Both the position numbers and the translations under genes were made by a program. Positions 38,485 through 50,879 of a DNA stretch of 64,000 bases are shown in pieces. A model generated the notes under the pieces. It was not told the DNA's origin, searched no databases, and saw nothing but the letters and a program-made list of their open reading frames with translations. Position 1 is the first letter of the stretch. Every line of letters begins with the position of its first letter. This stretch comes from Leptobrachium leishanense (lineage: Eukaryota > Chordata > Amphibia > Anura > Megophryidae), in contig CM019065.1 of NCBI GenBank assembly GCA_009667805.1, positions 18,996,611-19,060,610 of the forward strand. Reading direction: 5' to 3'.

Positions 38485-39391
38485 TACAGTAATATTCCTC
38501 ATAAAAAAGGAATGGAAGTGGTCAAGGAGTAACTAACTATATCTAGGTGTCTGGAAAATGAACAGATCGATTTTGTAATGGAAGGGATAGAGTTCATACT
38601 GAACAATAATTACTTCCAATTCGATGGAGAATATTATATCCAGACAAGGGGGATGGCTATGGGCACCCGGTTTGCGCCCAGTTACGCGAACCTTTATATG
38701 GCAGGCTGGGAAACCAGTTTTGTCTATGGTTCACGTGACTGGGCACAGGATAGGGTTCCCCTTTATAGGAGGTATAGATGATCTGTTGTTTATATGGAGA
38801 GGGGAGGAAATAGAATTACTGGAATTTTTATCAGGTTTAGATAATGAGGAATGGGGTATAAAACTTGAGAAGAAGTGGAGTAAAGAAAGAATCTCTTTTC
38901 TTGATCTGGAGATCTACGTGAGGGATGGGGCCATAGAGACCAAAACCTATTTTAAAGACATAGATGCCAATACATATATCGATTGTCACAATATGGTATG
39001 GCTAAAGGGAATCCCGAAGGGGCAGTTCCCTAGGCTACGTAGATACTGCTCCGACGACATGATTTTTGAAGAACAGGTAGGGATCCTAAAACAGGAGTTC
39101 ATAGATAAAGGTTATGACAATGTCGAATTGGAAGGATTAATAAGAGATTTGAAAACGGTGGACCAAAATAGCCTCATACAGTATAAAACCAGGAAAGAAG
39201 TGATGAAAGGAGTTCCCTTCCTATGCGATTTTAATGAAAACAGTGTTTTAATTAAAAAGGTTTTTAAAAAATATTGGCATTTTTTAAAAAAAGACAAGGA
39301 TCTAGATCTAATTATAGGAGATAAACCCAGGATCATTTTTCGAGGAGCTAAAAATATAAAAAAGAGCTTGGTCAAGAGTAAATTTGTTAAT

Positions 39392-39947
39392 TTTATTTAT
39401 TTATTTATTTATAAAGGATTTTACCAGGAAGGATACATTGAGATTTCTCTCGTTTTCAAGTATGTCCTGGGTTCGAGAACATTGAGTGGTTACAGAAATA
39501 CAAAATAGTAAAATGCAAGATATTAACACAAGACCAAATATACAGATTAACAGAAAAATAAATATGGAGGAAATGTAGTCATTATGTTACATGTTTACAG
39601 GTGCATTTCGTATTGAGGTATGCTAATAGGGAAGTCTTAAGGGACTTTAGACTGGGGGAAGATTTGATGGCGTCTGGGAGGTTATTCCATATTTGCGGTG
39701 CTCTGTAGGAAAATGCGGATCGAGCCATTTTCTTTTTGTATTGCGGTATTGCAAGTAAGGTGCTGGTCCTGGATCAGAAGTTATAGGATGAGGGAACTGC
39801 TGGGGGAAGCAGCATATTCAGGTAGGGTGGTAGCTTCCCAGAAAAGCTCTTAAACACCAGGTTGGAAAGGTGAAGGGTGCGTCTAGAGTCCAGCGATGGC
39901 CAGTTTAGTTCTTTTAACATGTCACAATGGTGGGTCATGTAGTTACA
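39392..39947 (-). mobile_element. 5'-truncated LINE 3' end with 8-bp duplication
   Basis: The 556-bp insertion is flanked by TTGTTAAT (39384-39391 and 39948-39955). On the minus strand it encodes the end of an RT protein (IWNNLPDAIKSSPSLKSLK, ending CTCKHVT and a stop). A 3' UTR and a tail CCTTTATAAATAAATAAATA follow. It contains a single copy of the unit that is amplified at 55155-56440. It lies in the Penelope-like coding region. Confidence 0.88.
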
Positions 39948-40445
39948 TTGTTAATAAGAAGGAAGTTAATCACATCCATGTAAAAGAAGGTTTTTACGGT
40001 TGCGGCCAATGTTTGGCCTGTAGATCCACAGGGAATAAGAAGTGACACACTGAGAATTTTATTAATAAAAAGACAGGGAAAACGGTTAAGATAAATAAAA
40101 TTTTAACCTGCTACTCTAAAAATGTATTATATCTTTTGGAATGTCCATGTGGATTCCAATATGTGGGTCATACGAGCCGAGCCTTAAATGTAAGAATCTC
40201 TGAGCACATTAGGAATATTAACAAACTATACGAGAAACATTCCGTATCTTAGCACTTTAAATTATCCCACAATGGATGCCCAAGAGGCCTTACATTTTCT
40301 GCTGTAAAAAAAAAGTGAGATGCACCAATAAAGGTGTGAGTGAAACTACGGCACTTGGGAGAGAGGAGATGAGACTTATCTTTGATTTAGGGACCCTGGC
40401 GCCGGGGGGCCTCAATAGTGATTTCAAATTGGTCCATTTCCTTTA

Positions 40446-42060
40446 GATCCAATTTATTATTTTAATTATTCTGACGTAGATAGTCTTGTCGTAATATCTG
40501 CTATATAGGGATTTCTATTAGCCCTTATGTTCGTTAAGAGATGTGTACCTTGACGTTATCAGTATTTCAAAGATGTATGTGAACAATTTTGGTCGCAATT
40601 GCCTTCTATTGCACATTATCTAACACATTATTAGCCCTTAGAGGTTCTTAATTAATATTATTACAGTATTACTACTCATGTTAACGTGCGCATTCACTGC
40701 ACTTTATTATGTTTCTCTTAGCACTATAATGGCTATCCCTATATGATTAATATAATATATTTTTTGCACATATTTAATGACTGATGATATATAGGGATTC
40801 CCAGTAGCTCCTATGGGCGTTAAGAGACATGTATCTTGACGTTATTAGCATTTTAAAGATTTATGTGAACATTCTGGTCGCCCATTAATAACCAAATGAT
40901 AGGTTATGCACTATCATCTATGCTAGTTTGCACATTATCCATTTCCTTCATTGCACATTATCCAGCACATCTCTGGTTATACACAAAATCAGCCCTTAGA
41001 GGTTCTTAATTAATATTATTATAGTATTATAACTCATGTTAATATGCACATTCATTGCACTTTACTATGTTTCTAGTAGCACTAGAATGGTTATTTATAT
41101 ATGTTCAATATACTGTACTATTTGCACATATTTTATGTCTGATGATAGTTAGTCCACATTGTCTACATATTGCACGTTAATATATATAAATACACACCCA
41201 CCCTCTATAATATATCGGTCCTCTAGATTCTTTTTTCCGCACACCCAAATTTTAGGGTTTATTCACATTGTTCTATAGCAGAAATTTCAGATATAATTAG
41301 CAAAGCTATTTACAAATAATTGGTATATTGCACTTTTGCACATATTTAATGATTGATTGATAAGTTAGTTTACATTATTGTACAACTATTGCACTTTATA
41401 TGGGTTCACACTCATTTTATATAGTAATTGGTTACTGGTCTTAAAAACTATATATTTCCATCCTCTTTAAAGTATATTGTGATGGTTATTGAATATTTGC
41501 ACAACTATAGAATGAACAAGAGATGTATGTATGCACACTAGCACTTGAATATGTAGGGAATTTAGTGCACTTTAAATTGTATGTACATGTTGTAATTGGA
41601 AGAATTAGCACTTTAATTTATATACATCTGGGTAAATAGATAATAATCTATCTTAATGTGGTGATAAGTTAGAAAGAGTGACGATCACTTTGATTATGAA
41701 TGTATTTTATACTTATTTTGTACTGAACATTTACGGTGGGCACATCCGCCGATAATTATGTATAGGGTATACATTATTCAGTTGTTAGTTTGGTATCTGA
41801 TTGCTCCTTTGTATTGGGAAATGTGCAATTGCTATATTTATGGGCTGATTAGTCACATGACACGGCGCACTTATCCATTTATGATGGGAGGTGATGGTCT
41901 ATGTGTGCGGCATGGGCTCCCCTTCCTCCCCCTTGTGTTGGGTGGAGTTGGGCGATACGTCCATGTTTAGATTAGGGAAGGGCTTAATGTGTACCCACTA
42001 GAAGTTTTGTGGGGATTGCTGGTACCGCCCTCCTTCCCCTCCCTTTGCATTGCCGCTGTA
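40446..42060 (+). other. AT-rich non-coding end of the Penelope-like element
   Basis: The stretch has no open frame of note. Two diverged direct copies about 290 bp apart start near 40513 and 40805; each has GTTAAGAGA, CTTGACGTTAT and TATGTGAACA. Further repeats of CACATTATC and TTAGCACT type follow. It is assigned to the Penelope-like element by position. Confidence 0.5.
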
Positions 42061-42074
42061 TGTTTGAAGAATAA

Positions 42075-42210
42075 GAATTCCGCGTTCCAAGGTGGAACGC
42101 GGGGTTAGTGCGCATGCGCAAAATTGGCGGGCGCAATTTTGTCAACCCGGCGCTTCAGGGTGAAACGCGGGGTTAGTGCACACGTGCAAAATGGCGGGCG
42201 CGATACACAC
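42075..42210. repeat. Duplicated GC-rich motif with palindrome
   Basis: GGAACGCGGGGTTAGTGCGC and AATTGGCGGGCGCAATTTTG at 42092-42141 recur in variant form at 42158-42205. The first unit starts with the palindrome CCGCGTTCC/GGAACGCGG (42080-42102). It may be part of the element's promoter. Confidence 0.65.
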
Positions 42211-42371
42211 ATTTATTCAATGAAGGGATTATTAAATTCTGCAGTTTGGGGTGGAAGCCAAAAGGAATGGGTATGTGTGAAAGGGCAGGTGCCATAATTT
42301 ATGCACCTGATGGTAATTTTATTTTAATTGGATCTTAAGGGTTTAATTGTTTAACAACTTTTAAAGAACTC

Positions 42372-42450
42372 ATTGTATAAAAAGGCAGCAGCAAGAAAAA
42401 CAGTGTAATCTCCAGCCGAGGAAGCCTTTAATGGCGAAACGCGTCCTGGT
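42372..42450 (+). promoter_or_regulatory. TATA-like box and hammerhead-ribozyme-like core
   Basis: TGTATAAAAAGGCAGC at about 42375-42391 is a TATA-type sequence. About 30 bases later, 42416-42445 reads CCGAGGAAGCC, a short loop, GGCGAAACGCGTC. This fits the outline of a minimal hammerhead ribozyme (CUGANGA, stem, GAAAC, stem, GUC), with C in place of the U. Penelope-like elements are known to carry such ribozymes in their terminal repeats. The substitution makes self-cleavage doubtful here. Confidence 0.5.
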
Positions 42451-42516
42451 AGATATGATCTGTCTATTTTAAATAAATAAATGTTTTTATTTTAATTCAA
42501 TTGCTGTCTGCCTTTA

Positions 42517-43940
42517 TAGAAACATAGAAACATAGAAAAATGTCGGCAGATAAGAACCTTTCGGCCCATTTAGTCTGCCCAATTACATGGATACTTTACC
42601 TGGATTTATCTTTTGTTTAGGATAGCCTTATGCCTATCCCATGCTTGCTTAAATTCAATTACTGTTTTGGCCTCTACCACTTCAACTGGAAGGCTGTTCC
42701 ATGTATCCACCACCCTCTCAGTAAAATAATGTCCTCTTGTTTTGCTACTTTGTTTCCTTTTAAATATACTCCCTTCCTCTACCTTGTGGATTCCCTTTAC
42801 GTATTTAAATGTTTCTATCATATCTCCTCTGTCTCGTCTTTTTTCCAAGCTGTACATATTAAGATCATTAAGCCTTTCCTGGTAACTTTTCTCCTTCAAG
42901 CCGTACACCATTTTAGTAGCCCTTCTCTGAACTCTCTCTAAGATGTCTATATCCTTCTGGAGATACGGTCTCCAGTACTGCACACAGTACTCCAAGTGAG
43001 GCCTCACCAGTGCTCTGTACAGTGGCATGAGCACTTCCCTTTTCCTACTGCTAATACCTCTCCCTACACAACCAAGCATTCTGCCAGCATTTCCTGCTGC
43101 TCTATTACATTGACTACTTACCCTTAGATCCTCTGAAATAATGACCCCTAAATCCCAACCCCCAGATGTTGAGGTTAGGACTGTATCAAATATTCTATAT
43201 TCAGCCCTTGGGTTTTTACGTCCCAGGTGCATTATCTTGCACTTATCCACATTAAAACTCAATTGCCACAACTCCGACCATTTGCATTGGTTTACCTAAA
43301 TCATTTGTCATTTGGCTGATCCCTCCAGGAACGTCAACTCCGTTGCAAATCTTTGTGTCATCAGCAAAAAGACATACTTTTCCATTAATACCTTCTGCAA
43401 TATCACTAATAAAAATATTAAAGAGAATGGGTCCAAGTACTGACCCCTGAGGTACCCCACTGGTAACAAGACCTTGCGCCAAATAAACTCCATTTACCAC
43501 AACCCTCTGTTGCCTGTCACTCAGTCACTGCCTAATCCATTCAACAATATTGGAATCCAAGCTCAAAGATTGCAATTTATTGATAAGCCTTCTATGCGGA
43601 ACAGTATCAAAAGCCTTACTGAAATCTAAATAAGCAATGTCTACTGCACCACCTGTGTCTATTATTTTTGTTACCCAATCAAAAAAATCAATAAGATTAG
43701 TTTGGCATGATCTCCCTGAGGTAAACCCATGTTGTTTCTGATCCTGTAATCTATGTGTTTTTAGATGTTCAACAATCCTTTCCTTTAACATGGTTTCCAT
43801 TAATTTCCCCACTACTGACGTAAGACTAACTGGCCTATAGTTCCCCGATTCCTCCCTACTACCCTTCTTGTAAATGGGCACAACATTTGCTAATTTCCAG
43901 TCTTCTGGGACGACTCCCGTCCTGCAAAGAAGGTCTGGGG
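42517..43940 (-). mobile_element. CR1 LINE, 5'-truncated
   Basis: On the minus strand it runs from within the RT domain to the octamer tail (three CATAGAAA/TTTCTATG units at 42517-42540). It is the longest copy of a subfamily also present at 12913-13245 and 32882-33028. The 5' limit near 43940 is where RT similarity ceases. Confidence 0.92.
42606..43937 (-). pseudogene. CR1 reverse transcriptase, broken
   Basis: The remnant encodes the RT palm. It begins with VPEDWKLANVVPIYKKGSR, then motif A in YLDFSKAFDTVPH, motif B in SGVPQGSVLGPILFNIF, the active-site FADDTK at about 43354-43371, and the C-terminal half with LVRPHLEYCVQYWRPY and LWNSLPVEVV-like wording. A stop near 43525 and a frameshift near 43260-43330 disrupt it. 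The endonuclease half is absent because of 5' truncation. Confidence 0.92.
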
Positions 43941-45225
43941 AACACCTATATGATTCCCTGTGCACATTGTGACGGAGCCAATAGAGACTCAACCGTTTGT
44001 GAGTTTGAATTTGGCTCTCTTTTCTAAACCACAAAATTATTTGTCATTTACTGCACCAAGAGGTGCTTTTTTGGTCTTTGTCAATTTTTCTGCAGTATTT
44101 TCTCTTTCAGCAAACCCCGGAGAAGTGGATCGAAGGGTCTATGGGCACCTGATATAAGTCCCTGTCCGCTATATTCCTGAGAGCCGGTCGTAGGCTCCCC
44201 AGAATGTGAGTTAAATACGAATAGAAGTTACTCTCATCATGGGTGCTGTTATACTGTGCAATTTTGGTCCTCTCTGTGTTTTCTCCTGCAGTGTATACCC
44301 CATCTGTATTTCTAAGAAGACTTACTCCTGAAGATAAGGACTACTGTTTATGGACATATAATGTGTCTACCCCACTTTCTTGTGGACTCAGGTCTTTAAG
44401 CGCTGTGTTGTATTTTTTCTGTCTAATTGTTATTCGGGTATTTAGAGAAACCCCCACACACAACATTCAGCGAGTGGGATAGACACTGCTTTCCGGTGGG
44501 CGTTTCACCCCCCTCTCTCTCTTCCCAAGGAAATCCCCTGGTGGAGATAAGGAGTTATTTGAACCCCGATATCCCCAGAACCGTAGCAGCTAGGGGGTCA
44601 TGGAGGGGGTCATTTGAAAGGCCTGAACAGGTTCAAAGTAATAAAAAAAAATAAAAAAAATATATATAAAAAAATAATAATAAAAAAATAAGAACATGTT
44701 TTTTATTGTGTGTTGTTTTTATTAATGCAGCAATATTGTTCACATTTCAATTATAATGTGAACAATGATGCTGCACTAATGATTTTTTTCTATGGGTGCA
44801 TTTGCTAAAAATCACATAATTCCCCCCAAAAAATGTAACAAGTCCCCATTTCTAATTTTTGTACAAGCGCACCCCATAGAAAATTTAACCGCAAATGCTC
44901 ATGAGATAAAATGTGAAAAAAGACACTTTACACGCTGTAGATGATTAAAAATTCAAATTTAATTGCATATTTTGTTACAATATACAGGCAGGACATGACG
45001 TATACATATACCGTAAAAATTATATATTATGAATCTGCTGAGTATGCTGGAAAGAATGATATATAATATGTCTGGGTCATGTAAAAAAATGTGACTTCAA
45101 ATCGCGTTTAAACATGATGAGCAAAAGCGGTAAAAATGAGCTCAGCAGCACAGGCATGAAATAGCTCAGCAGCGAAGGGGTTAATAAATCACATCAATAT
45201 CTCATTTTAGCTGATTGATCATTCA
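43941..45225. other. Unassigned with low-complexity and hairpin
   Basis: A-rich low complexity lies at 44641-44695. An inverted pair at 44721-44746 and 44754-44780 (AATGCAGCAATATTGTTCAC and its near-complement) forms a hairpin. The end CAGCAGCGAAGGGGTTAA (about 45167-45184) looks like the right terminus of a TTAA hairpin element, but the left terminus is not found. No gene is recognised. Confidence 0.4.
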
Positions 45226-45329
45226 TATATACTGATAACCAGCCTCCCAATTAATTCACGCACATCAACTGGATGGTATAGATAATAAATAAAGTAGTTA
45301 CACTTTGCATGCATTGGAGGGGACACGAG

Positions 45330-46292
45330 TAGGGCTGAAACAACTAATCGATTAATCGGCAACTAATCGATCATTAAAATAGTTGTCAACTATTTCCATT
45401 ATCGATTAATTGGTGTCGATTAATCGTCCTGTGCGCAGCACACACTGTTTAGAGTCAGACTGAGTTAAACGTAAATAACCTCAGCTTCGGAGCTGATTGG
45501 AGAAGACGCGCCGCTGCTTTACAAGGTATGATTTAGTTCAAGGGTTATGTCAGACACAACCAGTTTGTTTCTATTCCGTTTACAACTGTAGCAGAACTAT
45601 AACACAAACAATAAGATACTGCCACTGGGTGAAGGAGCTGTATGCCTGTGTTTTATCCTTACTTGAAGCTGGAGTTCTGTGCCACCACCCCACCCTCCCT
45701 GCCACACCCTCTTTGGTCAGGAACTGCCATTCCCTCCCTTTGGTCTGGTCCCTTTCCCCAAACTCACTCCCACACTCAAATCCAGACTTTTGTCCATACC
45801 CACTCCCTCTCACACTCAGGTCAAGTTACTTGAGCAAAGCCACTCCCTTCTACCTCCAGTGCCTCCTCCCAGTTTGTTCACGAAATTATTTGAAAGGGAC
45901 ACTCTACGCACCCTGGCCTCTTTAGCTTATTAACCCCGATTTCATGCTGACATCATCATCTATGACCTGCTTGTAGCCACGTTCATTTGAGAAAGCAAAC
46001 ATGGGCTTAAGCTGTGCATGCAGCATCAACCCATCCCTCTGACCAAGCACTCGCATACCTTGTGTGAGAAGTACGCAAGATACGCAATTTGCGTATGTAC
46101 GATTGAACGTTACGTACACTACGCAAATTGCTTATGAAAAAAGGAGAGGGGCTGTGGTATATATTTTTTTACATAAAATTTCTTTTAAGTAAACAACATT
46201 TTTTAATTTTTTTTTAATCTGATAAATCGATTAATCGAAATAATAATCGGCCAACTAATTGATTATGAGAATAATCGCTAGTTGCAGCCCTA
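45330..46292. mobile_element. hAT MITE with AATCGATTAATCG termini
   Basis: A 963-bp element with termini TAGGGCTG(A/C)AAC followed by AATCGATTAAT-rich inverted sequence of roughly 60 bp. The flanks GACACGAG (45322-45329) and GACAAGAG (46293-46300) match at 7 of 8 positions. No transposase; the interior frames at 45497-45925 lack any recognisable domain. Confidence 0.85.
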
Positions 46293-46531
46293 GACAAGAG
46301 GATCCAAAACAATCCCAACCTGTGCGTGCAGTAACAACAAGTTCCACAGCTAGCAAGCAAACTCACGTGATTGTTATATGCACTAACAATCAGCCTTCCA
46401 ATAAATTCACATACAGTCATGGCCGAAATTGTTGGCACCCCAGACATTTTTTCAGAAAATCAAGTATTTCTCACATAAAAGTATTGCAGTAACACATGTT
46501 TTGCTATACACATGTTTATTCCCTTTGTGTG

Positions 46532-47657
46532 TGTAGCGCTGCTTTAAAAACTGTATTCTAGTGCATTGAATTATTATGGCCACTAGGGGGAGCCAGTGTA
46601 TAACATATGAGAGGATTGTATTGGACTGAGAGATTCGTGAAACTCCAACTCCCAGAGTCCTTTGCAAGGGGAACAGGAAAGGTATGTGCTGGCCAGGAAA
46701 GACATCAGCAGCCTCGTGCAAGGCATGGGCAGTGTGAGCAGAGCCACGAGAGACGTAGGACGCACGCTGGGGCTGTTAGGGATTGAAACCAGGCCGGAGT
46801 GTGGATGTTACTACAGTCGTGTTGGAGATCGTGCTGTGACCTATATACCTAGCCCTGAACGTTTGGCAGAACAGAGCGAGCAGCGAGAGAGAGCAGTCGC
46901 AGGTGACACTTCTGGGATCCTGGCAGAGTTGGAGCGAAGAGAGACGGCGGCATTCATTGTTGCAGTGATCGAACAGAGAGTGTGCATCAGCCGGCTGTGT
47001 ATTACGCTGAACTGTTCTTGACAAAGTGCGGTTTGGGAGAAGAAGGACATTGTGTGAGGAGAGGCTGCAAACCGGAGGGGAGTGCTGGCGGCCTGTGTGT
47101 TCGTGTTCTGGCGGAGGAGAACCAGATCGGGAGTGCAGGCGTTAACAGCATCGGGTTCCAAGTGGCAGCGAGGACAGATCCTCTTGATAGAGATCCCTTT
47201 CTCCAGTGTTCATCGTTCCAGGACAAACGGTTACACCGGATGGATGAGAAGGCTTCGGTCTGGTGAAAACGCAGAACATTGCACACTTGTTTACTTGTTT
47301 CTTTAAGGGCCCCAATGGTGACTAGTCGAAGATTGTTTTTGTTTCATTCACTGGCCAGTTGAACACAGTACCCGGGTACCCTAGACAACACACATATATA
47401 TTTTTGAGCCATTTTTCATGGGACTTACACTCCAGAACTGAGGGGGTTAACCGGTATCTTTTACCGCCGCGTGTTTTTCCCGCGTTACAAATTCTTGTTA
47501 CTCAAATACCGTACATGTGTATTATATGCTGCTTTATTGGGGTCAGTAAAGAATATAATATAGAAAAATCCACAACAGTGCTGGTGTATAGTTATTTCCT
47601 AGTGCGGTGAGACTATCCCGAGGTTTATTCAGCGGCTCCTTTGGGGTGAGCGCTACA
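46532..47657. mobile_element. Solo LTR inside a Tc1
   Basis: The ends are TGTAGCGCT and AGCGCTACA, a perfect 9-bp inversion, flanked by TGTG on both sides (46528-46531, 47658-47661). There is no internal coding region. The left part carries GGCCACTAGGGGGAGCCAGT (46578-46597), close to the CTCF core motif. Strand is not certain. The frames inside lack domains. Confidence 0.88.
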
Positions 47658-47761
47658 TGTGTATTGAAACAAAACAAAAAAAGGGAGAAAAAAAGCAAAT
47701 TGGACATAATGTCACACAAAACTCCAAAATTGGGCTGGACAAAATTCTTGGCACCCTTAAC

Positions 47762-48793
<1,032 letters not shown>

Positions 48794-49300
48794 TGCTTAG
48801 TGTGGCACACACAGACACACAATGCAAAGACTAAGTGAACTTCTCTCTTTTTTATCTGCTTTCAGGTGTGATTTTTGTATTGCCCACACCTGTTACTTGC
48901 CCCAGGTGAGTTTACAGAAGCATCACATGCTTGAAACAATCTTATTTAACCACAATTTTGAAAGGGTGCCAAGAATTTTGTCCAGCCCATTTTTGGAGTT
49001 TTGTATGACATTATGTCCAATTTGCTTTTTTTCCTCCCTTTTTTTGTTTTGTTCCAATACACACAACGGGAATAAACATGTGTATAGCAAAACATGTGTT
49101 ACTGCAATACTTTTCTGTGAGAAATACTTGATTTTCTGGAAAAATGTCTGGGGTGCCAACAATTTCCGGCATGACTGTACTTCTTTTAAATTGTATAGAT
49201 AGTAAATCAAGATTAGTTACACTTTGCTCACATTAATGGGGACAAAAAGGTCAAAACAGTCCCAACCTATGAGTGCAGTAACCATTAGCTCGACAGCCGA

Positions 49301-50575
49301 ATAAAACGACAGATCTTAGGAGCATTCCATATTTTTGTTTTATCAATACGATATTTAAATTACAGACAAATTGCTGATAAGCAGAAACCTCAGGCAATTA
49401 AATTCACGTTAGAAATTCCTTTTAATTCTTATTACTGAGATATTTTAAATTGTTACACATATGTCTGCTATAGCGTTATTCTTAATATATGTAATACAAA
49501 CTAGTTTGTTAATCAGTTAAGCCCAATGCTAATTTATTTGTTTTATTGTCATTTTAATTCTTATTAAAGCTACTATATCCATATCCTTTTGGAGATTCAT
49601 TTCATCTGTCTTCTAAAGCGGAACTACGGATATCGATACAAGGGTAGGACCGCCCGTGGAGTAAAAGTGGTCCTAAAGTTTCAATACTGAGCCACTCGAC
49701 TGGGAGGCTCAGGAGTATGTGAGTAATCTAAACCACGCTGATTATATATCACATTGTTGTTGGTATTGTGCCATGTATTCTTTGCTATTTCCAAGGTAAC
49801 TGTATCCTGTATCCTGTATCTGTAAACAAGAGACTTAACTGCATTCAGCTGTATCCATTGACCTACCGATTGATGGGAGGAGCCCCCCCCTAGAGGCTTA
49901 CCTGTGAATACCACGAGCCAACAGGCTCCTTGTTTGTGAGTGGTTCTTCCTACTTGAGTAATATAATATAGGTCCAACCAATTTATGTAACAATACTGCG
50001 CGATTATTTGCATGTTCTTCCGTATTCTAGTTTATACTATTGGATACATCTATTGACTGACTAATTTGGAAGAAGCATGTATCAATCCTGCATATCTATG
50101 CGCTCCCAACAAACTAGTTAGTATTACATATGTTGAATGTGGGTGAGGGACGCACCTTGTAGTGAGCTGCATGTTTGTGGAATAATTCACTATTTTGTGT
50201 ATTTGTTATATATACCAACTATTTTAGCGCCAGACACATTGACACCGAAAGGTGTTATTTTCTAGTGCAATTCTTAATATGCCAACTTAGACTAAGTCTA
50301 AGTCAAGACATGTGCACGGCGGTTTAACTACGCAACGCATCTTTTACATGTAAACTACATCCAGCAAGCCAAGAGAACACCTGTGCTGCATTCCTTTCAT
50401 TGCTTGTTAATTTTGGTCAGGTACCTTTGACTTTCTTTTCCTTTTTTGCTGCTTTCCGTCAGTTAACAGGGTTGAACAGTAGGTAAATTTTTATGATTAG
50501 CAGACATGTAGAAATTAACGCCACGACCAAACAATCTGTTGGTTACAATAGCGCAAGTGATCTCTAGTGTTCCCA
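49301..50575. other. No recognisable feature
   Basis: AT-rich, unique-looking sequence with short frames only and no transposon termini that I can pair. Confidence 0.45.
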
Positions 50576-50879
50576 ATGCTATTATTATTTATTTATAAAG
50601 CGCCGGCATATTCCGCAGCGCTGTATAGACAGGGTTACTATACATTGAACAACATTTGACAAACAGTACAGGAGGAGATGAGGGCCCTATTCCCGTAGGA
50701 ACTCACAATCTAGAAGGGTTGGGGTTGGAAACAGGAGGAGAGGACTGCAAGGTAAGAGTGATGTACTGGTTGCATCAGTGAGTCGGGTGGTAGACTTCCC
50801 TAAATAGGAACGTTTTAAGGGAGCGTTTGAAGGAAGAGAAATTAGAGGAATGTCTGACTGTACGAGGGAGAGCGTTCCA

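Noticed and set aside
43966..44640. Another LTR starting TGTGACGGAGCC
   Set aside because: No matching TG...CA end or target duplication could be found.
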